NCBI GenBank assembly: GCA_026391755.1
Contig: JAPLDN010000173.1
Location: forward strand, 1 to 13,784
From: Bacteroidota bacterium
Lineage (GTDB): Bacteria; Bacteroidota; Bacteroidia; Bacteroidales; FEN-979
Length of the DNA stretch: 13,784 nucleotides
Direction: 5' to 3'
This document shows positions 6,975 to 13,784 of this stretch, in pieces (position 1 is the stretch's first letter; each line of letters starts with the position of its first letter). The position numbers and the translations under genes are program-made. The notes beneath the pieces are model-generated. The model was not told the origin of the DNA, did no database searches, and worked only from the letters and a program-made list of their open reading frames with translations.

Positions 6975-8230
6975 GTAACTATATTAATCCGCGGCCTGGC
7001 ATGAATTATGTGCTTTGTGTGGAAGACAGCCCCGTTCAGGCTAAAAAACTAAAGTTCCTGCTTGAAGAAAACGGTTTTGAAGCAGGAGTTGCTGCTAACG
7101 GGGAACTGGCCCTGGAATCCCTGAAAGAAAAAAAGCCTCTGATAATTATCAGTGATATCGTAATGCCCGGAATGGACGGGTATGAATTATGTACACATAT
7201 TAAAGCAGATGAAGCGTTCAAGGACATACCGGTAATCCTGCTGACGTCCCTGCGCGATCCCCTTGATATTATCAAAGGCCTGCAATCGGGTGCCGACAAT
7301 TTTATTACAAAACCCTATGATGAAGAGTACCTGCTATCGAGGATCCAATACCTGCTTGCAAATCGTAATATCCACAGATCGGGCAGCGCTGAAATGGTTA
7401 TCGAAATCATTTTCAGGGGAGAAAAGTTTGCTATCAATTCAGAAAAGAAACAAATACTCGACCTGCTGCTTTCAGTTTACGAAGCAGCAGTCCAGAGAAA
7501 TGATGAGCTGGTAAGAGCCCAGGCCGAGCTGCAAAAGCTGAATGAGGACCTTTTAAACGCGAATGACGAACTGGAATCCTTTGCACACACTGTTTCGCAT
7601 GACCTGAGGTCGCCACTTAATATAATTCTCGGTTACATACAGCTGATATTAGAAGAAAAAGAAGGTGTTCTTGATGAAGAAACTATAAGTTATCTCAGGA
7701 CTGTGGTGAAGTCCTCAAAATTAATGGCCGAGCTCATCGAAGACCTCCTGAATTTTGCCCGTTCGGGAAAAGCGTCGATCCAGATTAAGGAAACAAATCT
7801 CTCGGATATGGCTGATAAAATATTCAAAGAGTGGCATATGAAAGACCACGACAGGCAAATAGAGATTGACATCGAAAAAGACATCATCGTAAATGCCGAT
7901 TCACATCTTATGAACGTGGTTCTTGAGAACCTGGTTGGAAACGCATGGAAATATACAACCAAATGTTCATCACCTATTATACATATTGGTACTGAAACCC
8001 AGGGGTCAGAAAAAGTCATTTTCGTAGAAGACAATGGCGATGGCTTCGATCAGAAAGATTATTATAAGCTATTCGGGGCTTTTCAGCGCTTGCATAAAAA
8101 CAGCGAGTTCCCGGGCACAGGAGTCGGCCTTGCTACTGTTAAACGAATTATTGAACGTCATGGGGGCCGCATATGGGCAAAAGGGGAAAAAGGGAAAGGG
8201 GCAACATTCTTCTTTACCATACCTAAATAG
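6971..8230 (+). CDS. Soluble hybrid sensor kinase: receiver, coiled coil, HisKA and HATPase
   Basis: This 419-residue cytoplasmic protein receives phosphate at its N-terminus and carries its own kinase. The receiver domain (about 12-130) has D62 in IISDIVMPGMDGY and Lys in NFITKPYD. Residues 135-200 hold a short conserved block (MVIEIIFRGEKFAINSEKKQ) and a Glu/Leu-rich coiled coil. HisKA follows, with H210 in HTVSHDLRSPLN. The HATPase has N324 (NLVGNAWKYT), D354 (EDNGDGF) and the GTGVGLATV G2 box. No membrane segment is present. It overlaps cheB by ATGA and occupies the slot that a WspR-like diguanylate cyclase holds in Wsp operons, so it is probably the output or a relay of the chemosensory array. 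The downstream partner is not known. Receiver-first kinases of this form often follow cheB in such clusters. Confidence 0.9.
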   Translation: MSNYINPRPGMNYVLCVEDSPVQAKKLKFLLEENGFEAGVAANGELALESLKEKKPLIIISDIVMPGMDGYELCTHIKADEAFKDIPVILLTSLRDPLDIIKGLQSGADNFITKPYDEEYLLSRIQYLLANRNIHRSGSAEMVIEIIFRGEKFAINSEKKQILDLLLSVYEAAVQRNDELVRAQAELQKLNEDLLNANDELESFAHTVSHDLRSPLNIILGYIQLILEEKEGVLDEETISYLRTVVKSSKLMAELIEDLLNFARSGKASIQIKETNLSDMADKIFKEWHMKDHDRQIEIDIEKDIIVNADSHLMNVVLENLVGNAWKYTTKCSSPIIHIGTETQGSEKVIFVEDNGDGFDQKDYYKLFGAFQRLHKNSEFPGTGVGLATVKRIIERHGGRIWAKGEKGKGATFFFTIPK

Positions 8231-8241
8231 GATAATGGTAT

Positions 8242-8261
8242 GGACCACGGGGCCACGGTCC
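8242..8261 (+). repeat. GC-rich inverted repeat between the hybrid kinase and H-NOX genes
   Basis: GGACC (8242-8246) and GGTCC (8257-8261) form a 5-bp stem around a 10-base GC-rich loop. A competing GGGG/CCCC pairing (8249-8252 with 8260-8263) is also possible. CCACGG occurs twice in tandem (8245-8250 and 8253-8258). The local GC content is far above the surroundings. There is no T-run, so a standard intrinsic terminator is unlikely. It may modulate read-through into the H-NOX gene or be a small interspersed repeat. Confidence 0.4.
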
Positions 8262-8318
8262 CCGGTTCCGCAACAGGCTGAGGGGAATTTGCCGGGAGAG
8301 TTTAAACCAATTTAAGAT

Positions 8319-8323
8319 AGGAG
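8319..8323 (+). promoter_or_regulatory. Ribosome binding site of the H-NOX gene
   Basis: AGGAG lies eight bases before ATG 8332 and is one of only two clear Shine-Dalgarno sequences in the window. With the 101-base gap it suggests that the H-NOX gene is translated independently of the che operon. No clear promoter was recognised in the gap. Confidence 0.6.
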
Positions 8324-8331
8324 ATTAAACG

Positions 8332-8853
8332 ATGAAAGGAGTAATTGTAAAATGCCTGGCCGAAATGGTCACCGAAAAATTCGGGAAAAACAAATGGGAA
8401 GATTCGCTTGAAAAAGCAGGCCTCCCGCGAACGACTTTCTTCCTTACTACCCAGGATATTGATGATGCGGTTACCATGAAGGTGATAAACTCAACCTGCG
8501 AAGTCCTGGGGATTACGCTGGACCAGGCGGCGACTGCATTCGGAGATTACTGGGTTAACGATTTTGCAATAAAAATCTACCAGCCATTTTACAAGGGCTT
8601 CACTTCGGCAAAGGACTTCCTTTTAAGCATTGACAAGGTTCATGTTATGACCACACAGACTGTTCAAAATGCCCACCCTCCAAGGTTTGATTATGAATGG
8701 AAAAATGAGAAAACACTTGTGATTACATATAAATCGCCCAGAGGCCTGATTGATTTTTTCATTGGCCTGGTCCATGGGGTAGGTAAGTATTTTAAGGAAG
8801 ATTTAACTGTCACCAAATTGTCATCAGACAAGGTTGAAATACTTTTCAGTTAA
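8332..8853 (+). CDS. H-NOX (haem NO-binding, HNOB) gas sensor protein
   Basis: This is a stand-alone soluble haem domain of 173 residues, the usual length for bacterial H-NOX proteins. The proximal haem ligand is H104 in IDKVHVMTT, and the haem-propionate clamp YxSxR is present as Y133-S135-R137 (ITYKSPRG). The conserved Pro pair that distorts the haem is in AHPPRF (P117). The N-terminus MKGVIVKCLAEMV and the motif GLVHGVGKYFKE are typical. Compared with the O2-binding Thermoanaerobacter (Tt) H-NOX as recalled, the distal hydrogen-bonding residues W9, N74 and Y140 correspond to L9, W74 and F142. The pocket therefore lacks a hydrogen-bond donor, which predicts binding of NO but not O2. H-NOX proteins commonly regulate a neighbouring kinase, cyclase or receptor by direct contact. 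The receiver-PAS-kinase gene 14 bases downstream is the likely partner. Confidence 0.95.
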   Translation: MKGVIVKCLAEMVTEKFGKNKWEDSLEKAGLPRTTFFLTTQDIDDAVTMKVINSTCEVLGITLDQAATAFGDYWVNDFAIKIYQPFYKGFTSAKDFLLSIDKVHVMTTQTVQNAHPPRFDYEWKNEKTLVITYKSPRGLIDFFIGLVHGVGKYFKEDLTVTKLSSDKVEILFS

Positions 8854-8867
8854 ATTATCCCTGGTTT

Positions 8868-10397
8868 ATGGTGAACAATGATTATAGTGAACTTAAAATC
8901 TTAGTGGTCGACGATGATCTCGAGTACACCAGGATAGCTGAGCACCTGCTGAAAAAGAAGGATTACCAGGTGAGGACAGCACATTGCGGTGAGGATTGTT
9001 TAAAGGCTGTAAGGCAGGATAAACCCGATCTGCTGTTGCTGGATGTAATGCTTCCAGACATCAGCGGAGTTGAGGTTTGTGATATTATTAAAAACGATCC
9101 CGGCTTGTCATCGATCCACGTCATCTTACTTTCGGGCCTTAAAACACAATCCGACAATATCTCAAAAGGACTGGAGACTGGTGCTGACGGGTACCTTGTT
9201 AAGCCGATCGACAATATGGAATTCCTTGCAAGGATCGATGCCGCTTTCAGAACAATAAATGCCAAAAAGGCTTTGCTTGAAAGCGAAAAACGTTCCAAAC
9301 TTTCATCCAGCCAGTTTGAAGCAATTCTAGACCATCTTCCTGCCCTGGTGTTTTACAAAGACAGATCCAACAGGTTTATTCGTGTTAATAAATACCTCGC
9401 AGAGGCTTACAACAAAAGCAAAAAGGAGCTGGAGGGTGTAAGCCTGTATGACATTTACCCTCAGGATGTTGCGGAACAATATCACCAGGATGACCTGGAA
9501 GTTCTGAATTCAGGCCTTGCAAAATTAAATATTTCAGAACCCTGGCAAACTCCGGAAGGTCTGAGATGGGTCAGAACCAGTAAAATCCCTTTTGTTAATC
9601 AGGTTGGAGAGATCGATGGAGTTATAGGAATATCCATTGACATAACGGACCTTAAACATGCCGAAGAGGAGATCAGTAGCAAGAATATAGAGCTTTTAAA
9701 GACAATAGCAGAAAAAGATAAGTTCTTTTCTATCATTGCCCACGATCTGCGGAGCCCGTTCAATACGTTTCTCGGTATGACGCGCCTCATGGTAAAGGAT
9801 CTGCATACTCTGAAACTCGACGAGATTCAAAAGATGGCTTTCTCGATGAGGAATTCCGCCACAACCCTGTTTCGCCTGCTTGAAAATCTTCTGGCATGGT
9901 CGGGAATGAAGAGGGGTTTGATCTCGTTTGAGCCCGGCACATTTCATGTATTGCCAAAAATTGCAGAAAGCATTCAACCGGTCATGGAAGCTGCAAACAT
10001 CAAGAACATCGGGATCAATTTTGATATCTCCAATGAATTAAATGTTTATGCCGATGCGGAAATGTTTTCAACGACAATCCGTAATCTGGTTTTCAATGCT
10101 GTAAAATTCACTCCTGCATACGGAAAAATTATCATCCTTGCGAAACCAGCTCCAGGAAATTTCGTTGAAATTTCCGTGAAGGACACAGGGATTGGAATGA
10201 GCAGTGAATTACTTTCCAACCTGTTTCGTATCGATGTTCAAACAAACCGCAAAGGAACAGAAGGTGAGCCAAGTACCGGACTAGGACTGTTGCTTTGCAA
10301 GGAATTTATTGAAAAACAAGGCGGAAGGTTATGGGTGGAAAGTGAAGAAGCCAAAGGTTCAACATTCCACTTCACGGTTCCTCAATCTCATTCGTAA
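8868..10397 (+). CDS. Soluble hybrid sensor kinase: receiver, PAS, HisKA and HATPase
   Basis: This 509-residue cytoplasmic kinase sits 14 bases behind the H-NOX gene. Receiver domain: about 9-128, D59 in LLLLDVMLPDISG, K112 in YLVKPID. PAS domain: about 148-268 (ILDHLPALVFYKDRSNRFIR to GVIGISIDITDLKHAE). HisKA: H292 in FFSIIAHDLRSPFN, a phrasing typical of Bacteroidota kinases. HATPase: N410 (NLVFNAVKFTP), D439 (VKDTGIGM), G-box STGLGLLL near 471. No membrane helix and no C-terminal receiver are present, so phosphate must pass to another regulator. ATG 8868 is taken as the start because it leads directly into the receiver fold, but the Shine-Dalgarno sequence is poor, and GTG 8871 in the same frame is an alternative. 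Likely role: kinase controlled by H-NOX, with the receiver taking a second input, possibly from the kinase at 6971. That pairing is inferred from position only. Confidence 0.92.
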   Translation: MVNNDYSELKILVVDDDLEYTRIAEHLLKKKDYQVRTAHCGEDCLKAVRQDKPDLLLLDVMLPDISGVEVCDIIKNDPGLSSIHVILLSGLKTQSDNISKGLETGADGYLVKPIDNMEFLARIDAAFRTINAKKALLESEKRSKLSSSQFEAILDHLPALVFYKDRSNRFIRVNKYLAEAYNKSKKELEGVSLYDIYPQDVAEQYHQDDLEVLNSGLAKLNISEPWQTPEGLRWVRTSKIPFVNQVGEIDGVIGISIDITDLKHAEEEISSKNIELLKTIAEKDKFFSIIAHDLRSPFNTFLGMTRLMVKDLHTLKLDEIQKMAFSMRNSATTLFRLLENLLAWSGMKRGLISFEPGTFHVLPKIAESIQPVMEAANIKNIGINFDISNELNVYADAEMFSTTIRNLVFNAVKFTPAYGKIIILAKPAPGNFVEISVKDTGIGMSSELLSNLFRIDVQTNRKGTEGEPSTGLGLLLCKEFIEKQGGRLWVESEEAKGSTFHFTVPQSHS

Positions 10398-10409
10398 AAC
10401 AGAACGATA

Positions 10410-10417
10410 TATATTTG
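10410..10417 (+). promoter_or_regulatory. Possible Bacteroidota-type -7 promoter element
   Basis: TATATTTG fits the Bacteroidota -7 consensus TAnnTTTG exactly and lies in the AT-rich gap about 48 bases before ATG 10465. A matching TTTG -33 box at the usual 19-21 base spacing is not seen, so this is a half-match that could arise by chance in AT-rich DNA. Confidence 0.35.
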
Positions 10418-10441
10418 TAATTATACATATATTCAAAGTTC

Positions 10442-10457
10442 CTGATTACTAAATCAG
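10442..10457 (+). repeat. Small perfect hairpin just before the multi-PAS gene
   Basis: CTGATT (10442-10447) and AATCAG (10452-10457) form a 6-bp perfect stem with a four-base ACTA loop, ending seven bases before ATG 10465. No Shine-Dalgarno sequence is visible here. The hairpin occupies the place where the ribosome binds and could dampen translation. No T-run follows, so it is not an intrinsic terminator. Confidence 0.45.
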
Positions 10458-10464
10458 AAATAAT

Positions 10465-13400
10465 ATGAATAAATTGATTGACTCAAAACCCGGGGAAATT
10501 GATTTTGAACATATTTTCAACATCACACCCGATCTGATCTTTATTCTTGACAATGAGCACAATATACTTCGTGCCAACGACGCTTTTGTGAAACGCATAG
10601 GTATGTCATCGCATGAACTTATCGGCTCAAAGTGTTACCGATGTATTCACCAGGCTGAGGAACCACCTGTTGATTGTCCGCACTCACAAATGATAAAGAA
10701 TGGTCAGGAGCATACCGAGAAGATGTTTTCAGAATTTTTAAAAGGCTGGTTCTCCGTCGCGGTCAAACCTTTGAAAGACGAGCAAGGAAAGGTTTGTGGA
10801 TCATTGCATATTGCCCGAGACATCACTGAGAGTAATAAAAAAGAAGCAGAGCTTGTTGTAGCTCAGCAGCTTTACCGGGAACTGTTCGAAAACGTCAATA
10901 TTGGTATTCTCCGCTCCACTCCTGGTCCGGAAGGTTTTTTCATCGATGTGAATCCGGCGATGGTGAAGATGCTTGAAGCGGATACCCGGGAGCAGTTGAT
11001 GTCACTTCATCCGAGCGAAATCTATTGGGACGCAAGCCAGCGCAAGATTGTCAGTGATGCTATTTTGGCCAAGGGTTTTGTTAAAGAGGTAGTCAGGTTC
11101 AAAACAATCAAAGGAAGGCCGATCTGGTGCTATATTACAGGAATCAAGAAGATCGGAGCTGACGGTCAGGTCTATTTTGACAACACTATTGAAGATATCT
11201 CCGAGCGCAAGAATGCCGAAGATGTATTATTGGAACGAGATGTTCGATTAAAAAAATTGTCAGTTCATGTTCCGGGAATGATCTATCAGTTTGGTAAAAA
11301 GCCTGACGGAACTTATTTCGTGCCGTTCAGCTCAGAAGCTATCAGGGATATTTTTGGTTGTTCGCCCCAGGATGTTCTTAATGATTTTTCTCCAATAGCA
11401 AGAGTGATATTGCCCGAGGATTTACAAAAAGTGGTTGATTCCATTGACTACTCAGCCAAAACCTTGACTGTCTGGAAATGTGAATACCGGGTTCAGATTC
11501 CCGGTCAGGCAATCCGATGGATGTTTGGCCAATCAACACCAGAGAAGATGGCTGATGGGAGCATAATTTGGCATGGCTTTAATACAGACATCACCGAACG
11601 CAAGCAAACAGAGCTTCAACTCAAGAAACTCAATCGGACATATGCTTTGCTGAGTGAAATCAACCAGATGATTGTACGTGTGCATCAACAGCAGGTGTTA
11701 TTCGATGAAGCTTGCAAAATCGCTGTTTCACAGGGGGGCTTCCGGATGGCCTGGATCGGATTGCTTGACCCATTGACAAAACAAGTGAACCCTGTCGCAT
11801 ATGCAGGCGAGACTGGAAAGTATTTGGAAAGGATTAATGTCATTTTGGACGAAAGTGATCGTGGTCGTGGTCCCACTGCCACAGCCCTCCTTACGGGTTC
11901 TCACATCGTGGCAAATGACATCGTTTCTGATCCAAGAATGACCCCCTGGAGAGAAGATGCTTTGAAACTGGGGTACTGCGCTTCAGCTGTTTTCCCGTTC
12001 AACATTTCAGGTGGATTACGGGGCACGTTAACGCTCTACTCACCTGAAGCGAATTTCTTCGATGATGAAGAGTTAAAACTGCTCGATGAAATGACTGCAG
12101 ATATAGCGTTTGCTATGGAATTTATTGAAGAGGAGCAACAACACAAACAGGCCGAGGAAACATTGCGAGAGAGAGAAAGCAGGTACCGCACCTTAATTGA
12201 GAATATCCCGCAGAAGATTTTTTTGAAGGACCTTGATTACAGCTACCTGTCAGTCAATAAACATTTCGCCCGGGACTTTGGTGTTCAGCCGGCAGATATG
12301 GTAGGGAAAACTGATTATAGCTATTTTCCAAAAGAGTTCGCTGACAAATATCGATCAGATGACCAAAAGATTATGGATTCGGGTCAAATCGAGGAGTTTG
12401 AAGAGAAGTACATATTGGAAGGGAAAGAGACCTGGGTCCAAACTATTAAATCGCCTGTAAAAGATGAGAACGGTAAAATCCTGGCCTTGCTCGGCATTTT
12501 CCATGACATCAGCGAGCGTAAACAGGCTGAGGAATTATTACGTAATAGTGAGATAAAACTCCGTTCCATTCTTGATGCAACGCCATTTCCAATTGCATTA
12601 GTCGATCTCCAGGATGACAAAATAAAGTTCTGGAGTAAGAGTGCCATGACTCTTTTCGGACATACAGCACCCACCACATTTGAGTGGTACCTGTTAGCGT
12701 ACCCTGATCCCCGGTACCGGCTTGAAGTGATTGAACGGTGGAAGCCTGCTTTGGAAAAGGCGAAACAATCTGCAAGCACCTTCAATACAGGAGAGTACCA
12801 GATTACCTGTAAGGATGGTTCAGTGCGTATCTGTGAGCTATATGCAACGTTCCTATCGGAAAATCTGGCTGTCACATTCAATGACATCACACATCGCAAG
12901 CTGGCACAAAATGAACTATCCAGGAGTGAAGCTGAATTTCGAATGCTCGCCGAGGCGATGCCTCAGATTGTATGGATGACACGCGCTGATGGATGGAATA
13001 TCTATTTTAACCAACAATGGGTGGATTATACAGGACAATCGCTGGAGGAGAGTTATGGACATGGTTGGAATAAACCATTCCATCCCGACGACCAGAAGAG
13101 AGCCTGGGATGCCTGGCAAAATGCAGTTAACAATAGAGCAACCTATTCACTGGAATGCCGATTGCGCAGAGCGGATGGAGTCTATAAATGGTGGCTGATC
13201 CGTGGCGTTCCCCAACTTGACGAACATGGGGCGGTTATTAAATGGTTTGGTACGTGCACCGATATTGAGGAATTGAAACGTTCTGAAAAAGAACTGCGTT
13301 ATACTCAATCCGTTCTTCAGGCCGCCCTTGACCAGAGCCAGGCAGGTATAGCTATTGCAGATGCACCTGATGGCATACTCAGGTATGTAAATGATGCAGC

Positions 13401-13784
13401 GCTTCTTATTCGTGGCGGTGACCGAAAGGATTTAGTTGACAGAATAGGAATAGAAGGGTATCTCTCAATTTGGCAAATATTGGATATTGATGGATTACCC
13501 CTGAAGCCTGACGAAGTCCCGCTGGCCCGTGCAATTATGTTCGGAGAAATAAACAGCAGGGAATTCATAGTGCGCAGAGATACCGGTGATGATCGTATTG
13601 TTTTAGGTAATGCAGCGCCAATAAAGGATGAATCTGGAAAGGTTATCGCCGGGATTGTCATCTTTTTAGATATTACAGAACAAAAACAAATAGAAAAATC
13701 ACTGCGCAGAAGCGAAGAAGAATTAAGAAAAGCACAACAGATAACCCATGTTGGCAATTTCTATGTAGATTTTGTAACAAACCA
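10465..13784 (+). CDS. Large multi-PAS/GAF sensor protein, 3' end outside the window
   Basis: The frame is open for 1106 codons from ATG 10465 to the window edge. PAS 1 covers about 10-125, with a Cys/His cluster C57, C60, H62, C71, H73. PAS 2 is about 132-255 and ends with the linker ISERKNAE. PAS 3 is about 261-385 (PAS_3-like, TDITERKQTE). GAF is about 397-560 (GGFRMAWIGLLD, RGRGPTATALLTG). PAS 4 is about 573-690 (DISERKQAEE). PAS 5 is about 697-815, more divergent (DITHRKLAQ). PAS 6 is about 824-940 (AMPQIVWMTRADG, WNKPFHPDD). PAS 7 is about 946-1080 (DITEQKQIE). The start of another PAS is at about 1092. No membrane helix is seen, so it is probably cytoplasmic. The N-terminus directly enters PAS 1, which supports the ATG. 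A histidine kinase output is usual for this architecture but lies outside the window. The gene probably has its own promoter. Confidence 0.9.
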   Translation, partial: MNKLIDSKPGEIDFEHIFNITPDLIFILDNEHNILRANDAFVKRIGMSSHELIGSKCYRCIHQAEEPPVDCPHSQMIKNGQEHTEKMFSEFLKGWFSVAVKPLKDEQGKVCGSLHIARDITESNKKEAELVVAQQLYRELFENVNIGILRSTPGPEGFFIDVNPAMVKMLEADTREQLMSLHPSEIYWDASQRKIVSDAILAKGFVKEVVRFKTIKGRPIWCYITGIKKIGADGQVYFDNTIEDISERKNAEDVLLERDVRLKKLSVHVPGMIYQFGKKPDGTYFVPFSSEAIRDIFGCSPQDVLNDFSPIARVILPEDLQKVVDSIDYSAKTLTVWKCEYRVQIPGQAIRWMFGQSTPEKMADGSIIWHGFNTDITERKQTELQLKKLNRTYALLSEINQMIVRVHQQQVLFDEACKIAVSQGGFRMAWIGLLDPLTKQVNPVAYAGETGKYLERINVILDESDRGRGPTATALLTGSHIVANDIVSDPRMTPWREDALKLGYCASAVFPFNISGGLRGTLTLYSPEANFFDDEELKLLDEMTADIAFAMEFIEEEQQHKQAEETLRERESRYRTLIENIPQKIFLKDLDYSYLSVNKHFARDFGVQPADMVGKTDYSYFPKEFADKYRSDDQKIMDSGQIEEFEEKYILEGKETWVQTIKSPVKDENGKILALLGIFHDISERKQAEELLRNSEIKLRSILDATPFPIALVDLQDDKIKFWSKSAMTLFGHTAPTTFEWYLLAYPDPRYRLEVIERWKPALEKAKQSASTFNTGEYQITCKDGSVRICELYATFLSENLAVTFNDITHRKLAQNELSRSEAEFRMLAEAMPQIVWMTRADGWNIYFNQQWVDYTGQSLEESYGHGWNKPFHPDDQKRAWDAWQNAVNNRATYSLECRLRRADGVYKWWLIRGVPQLDEHGAVIKWFGTCTDIEELKRSEKELRYTQSVLQAALDQSQAGIAIADAPDGILRYVNDAALLIRGGDRKDLVDRIGIEGYLSIWQILDIDGLPLKPDEVPLARAIMFGEINSREFIVRRDTGDDRIVLGNAAPIKDESGKVIAGIVIFLDITEQKQIEKSLRRSEEELRKAQQITHVGNFYVDFVTN

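Noticed and set aside
8034..8315. 93-codon frame over the end of the hybrid kinase and the gap before H-NOX
   Set aside because: Most of it lies out of frame inside the conserved HATPase domain. Its gap part (26 codons from ATG 8235) shows no recognisable protein features.
10411..10440. Intrinsic terminator after the REC-PAS kinase
   Set aside because: TTTG...CAAA pairing in this AT-rich stretch is only four bases, and no GC stem with a T-run is present.
12384..12899. 171-codon minus-strand frame
   Set aside because: It is antisense to clear PAS 4 and PAS 5 coding sequence and resembles no protein family.
13317..13757. 146-codon minus-strand frame
   Set aside because: It is antisense to PAS 7 of the large sensor. 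The plus strand has recognisable domain sequence and linkers.
1..13784. CRISPR arrays, tRNA or rRNA genes, insertion sequences
   Set aside because: No spaced direct repeats, RNA-gene signatures, transposase motifs or terminal inverted repeats were seen. Coding sequence covers nearly the whole window.

Overview
The window reads as one strand of a bacterial sensory locus. Every supported gene lies on the + strand and no convincing minus-strand gene was found. GC content is moderate. Histidine-kinase wording such as FFSIIAHDLRSPFN in the gene at 8868, a -7 element of the TAnnTTTG type near 10410, and weak or absent Shine-Dalgarno sequences before several genes all point to Bacteroidota, probably an environmental member. 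This is an inference, because the chemosensory core itself resembles clusters common in Deltaproteobacteria and could have been acquired by transfer.

Region 1 (1-6974) is a tightly packed chemosensory operon: the 3' part of a CheW, CheR with C-terminal TPRs, a second CheW, a membrane MCP without a recognisable HAMP domain, a CheA-REC hybrid and CheB. Gene content matches the Wsp and Frz (alternative cellular function) type of system rather than flagellar chemotaxis. The window holds no stand-alone CheY, CheC, CheD, flagellar or GGDEF gene. The CheA locus is broken. An N-terminal Hpt piece (3959-4732) and a C-terminal ATPase-remnant/CheW/REC piece (about 4723-5889) lie in different frames. The segment that should join them, including the rest of the dimerisation helices and the N-box of the ATPase, is absent. 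This looks like an out-of-frame internal deletion or an assembly collapse.

Region 2 (6971-10397) holds two soluble histidine kinases that each begin with a receiver domain. Between them is a stand-alone H-NOX haem protein whose key residues predict a nitric-oxide rather than an oxygen sensor. The first kinase overlaps cheB by ATGA and sits where Wsp systems carry the output regulator. The second follows the H-NOX gene by 14 bases.

Region 3 (10465-13784) is the open 5' part of a very large sensor protein with at least seven PAS-like domains and one GAF domain. It runs off the window before any kinase or other output domain appears. A 67-base AT-rich gap with a possible promoter and a small hairpin separates it from the preceding operon.

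A working model is that the MCP array signals through CheA and CheB to the REC-first kinase, while H-NOX reports NO to one or both neighbouring kinases. If the CheA lesion is real, the array's own kinase is dead, and the H-NOX and REC-kinase genes may be the working part of the locus.
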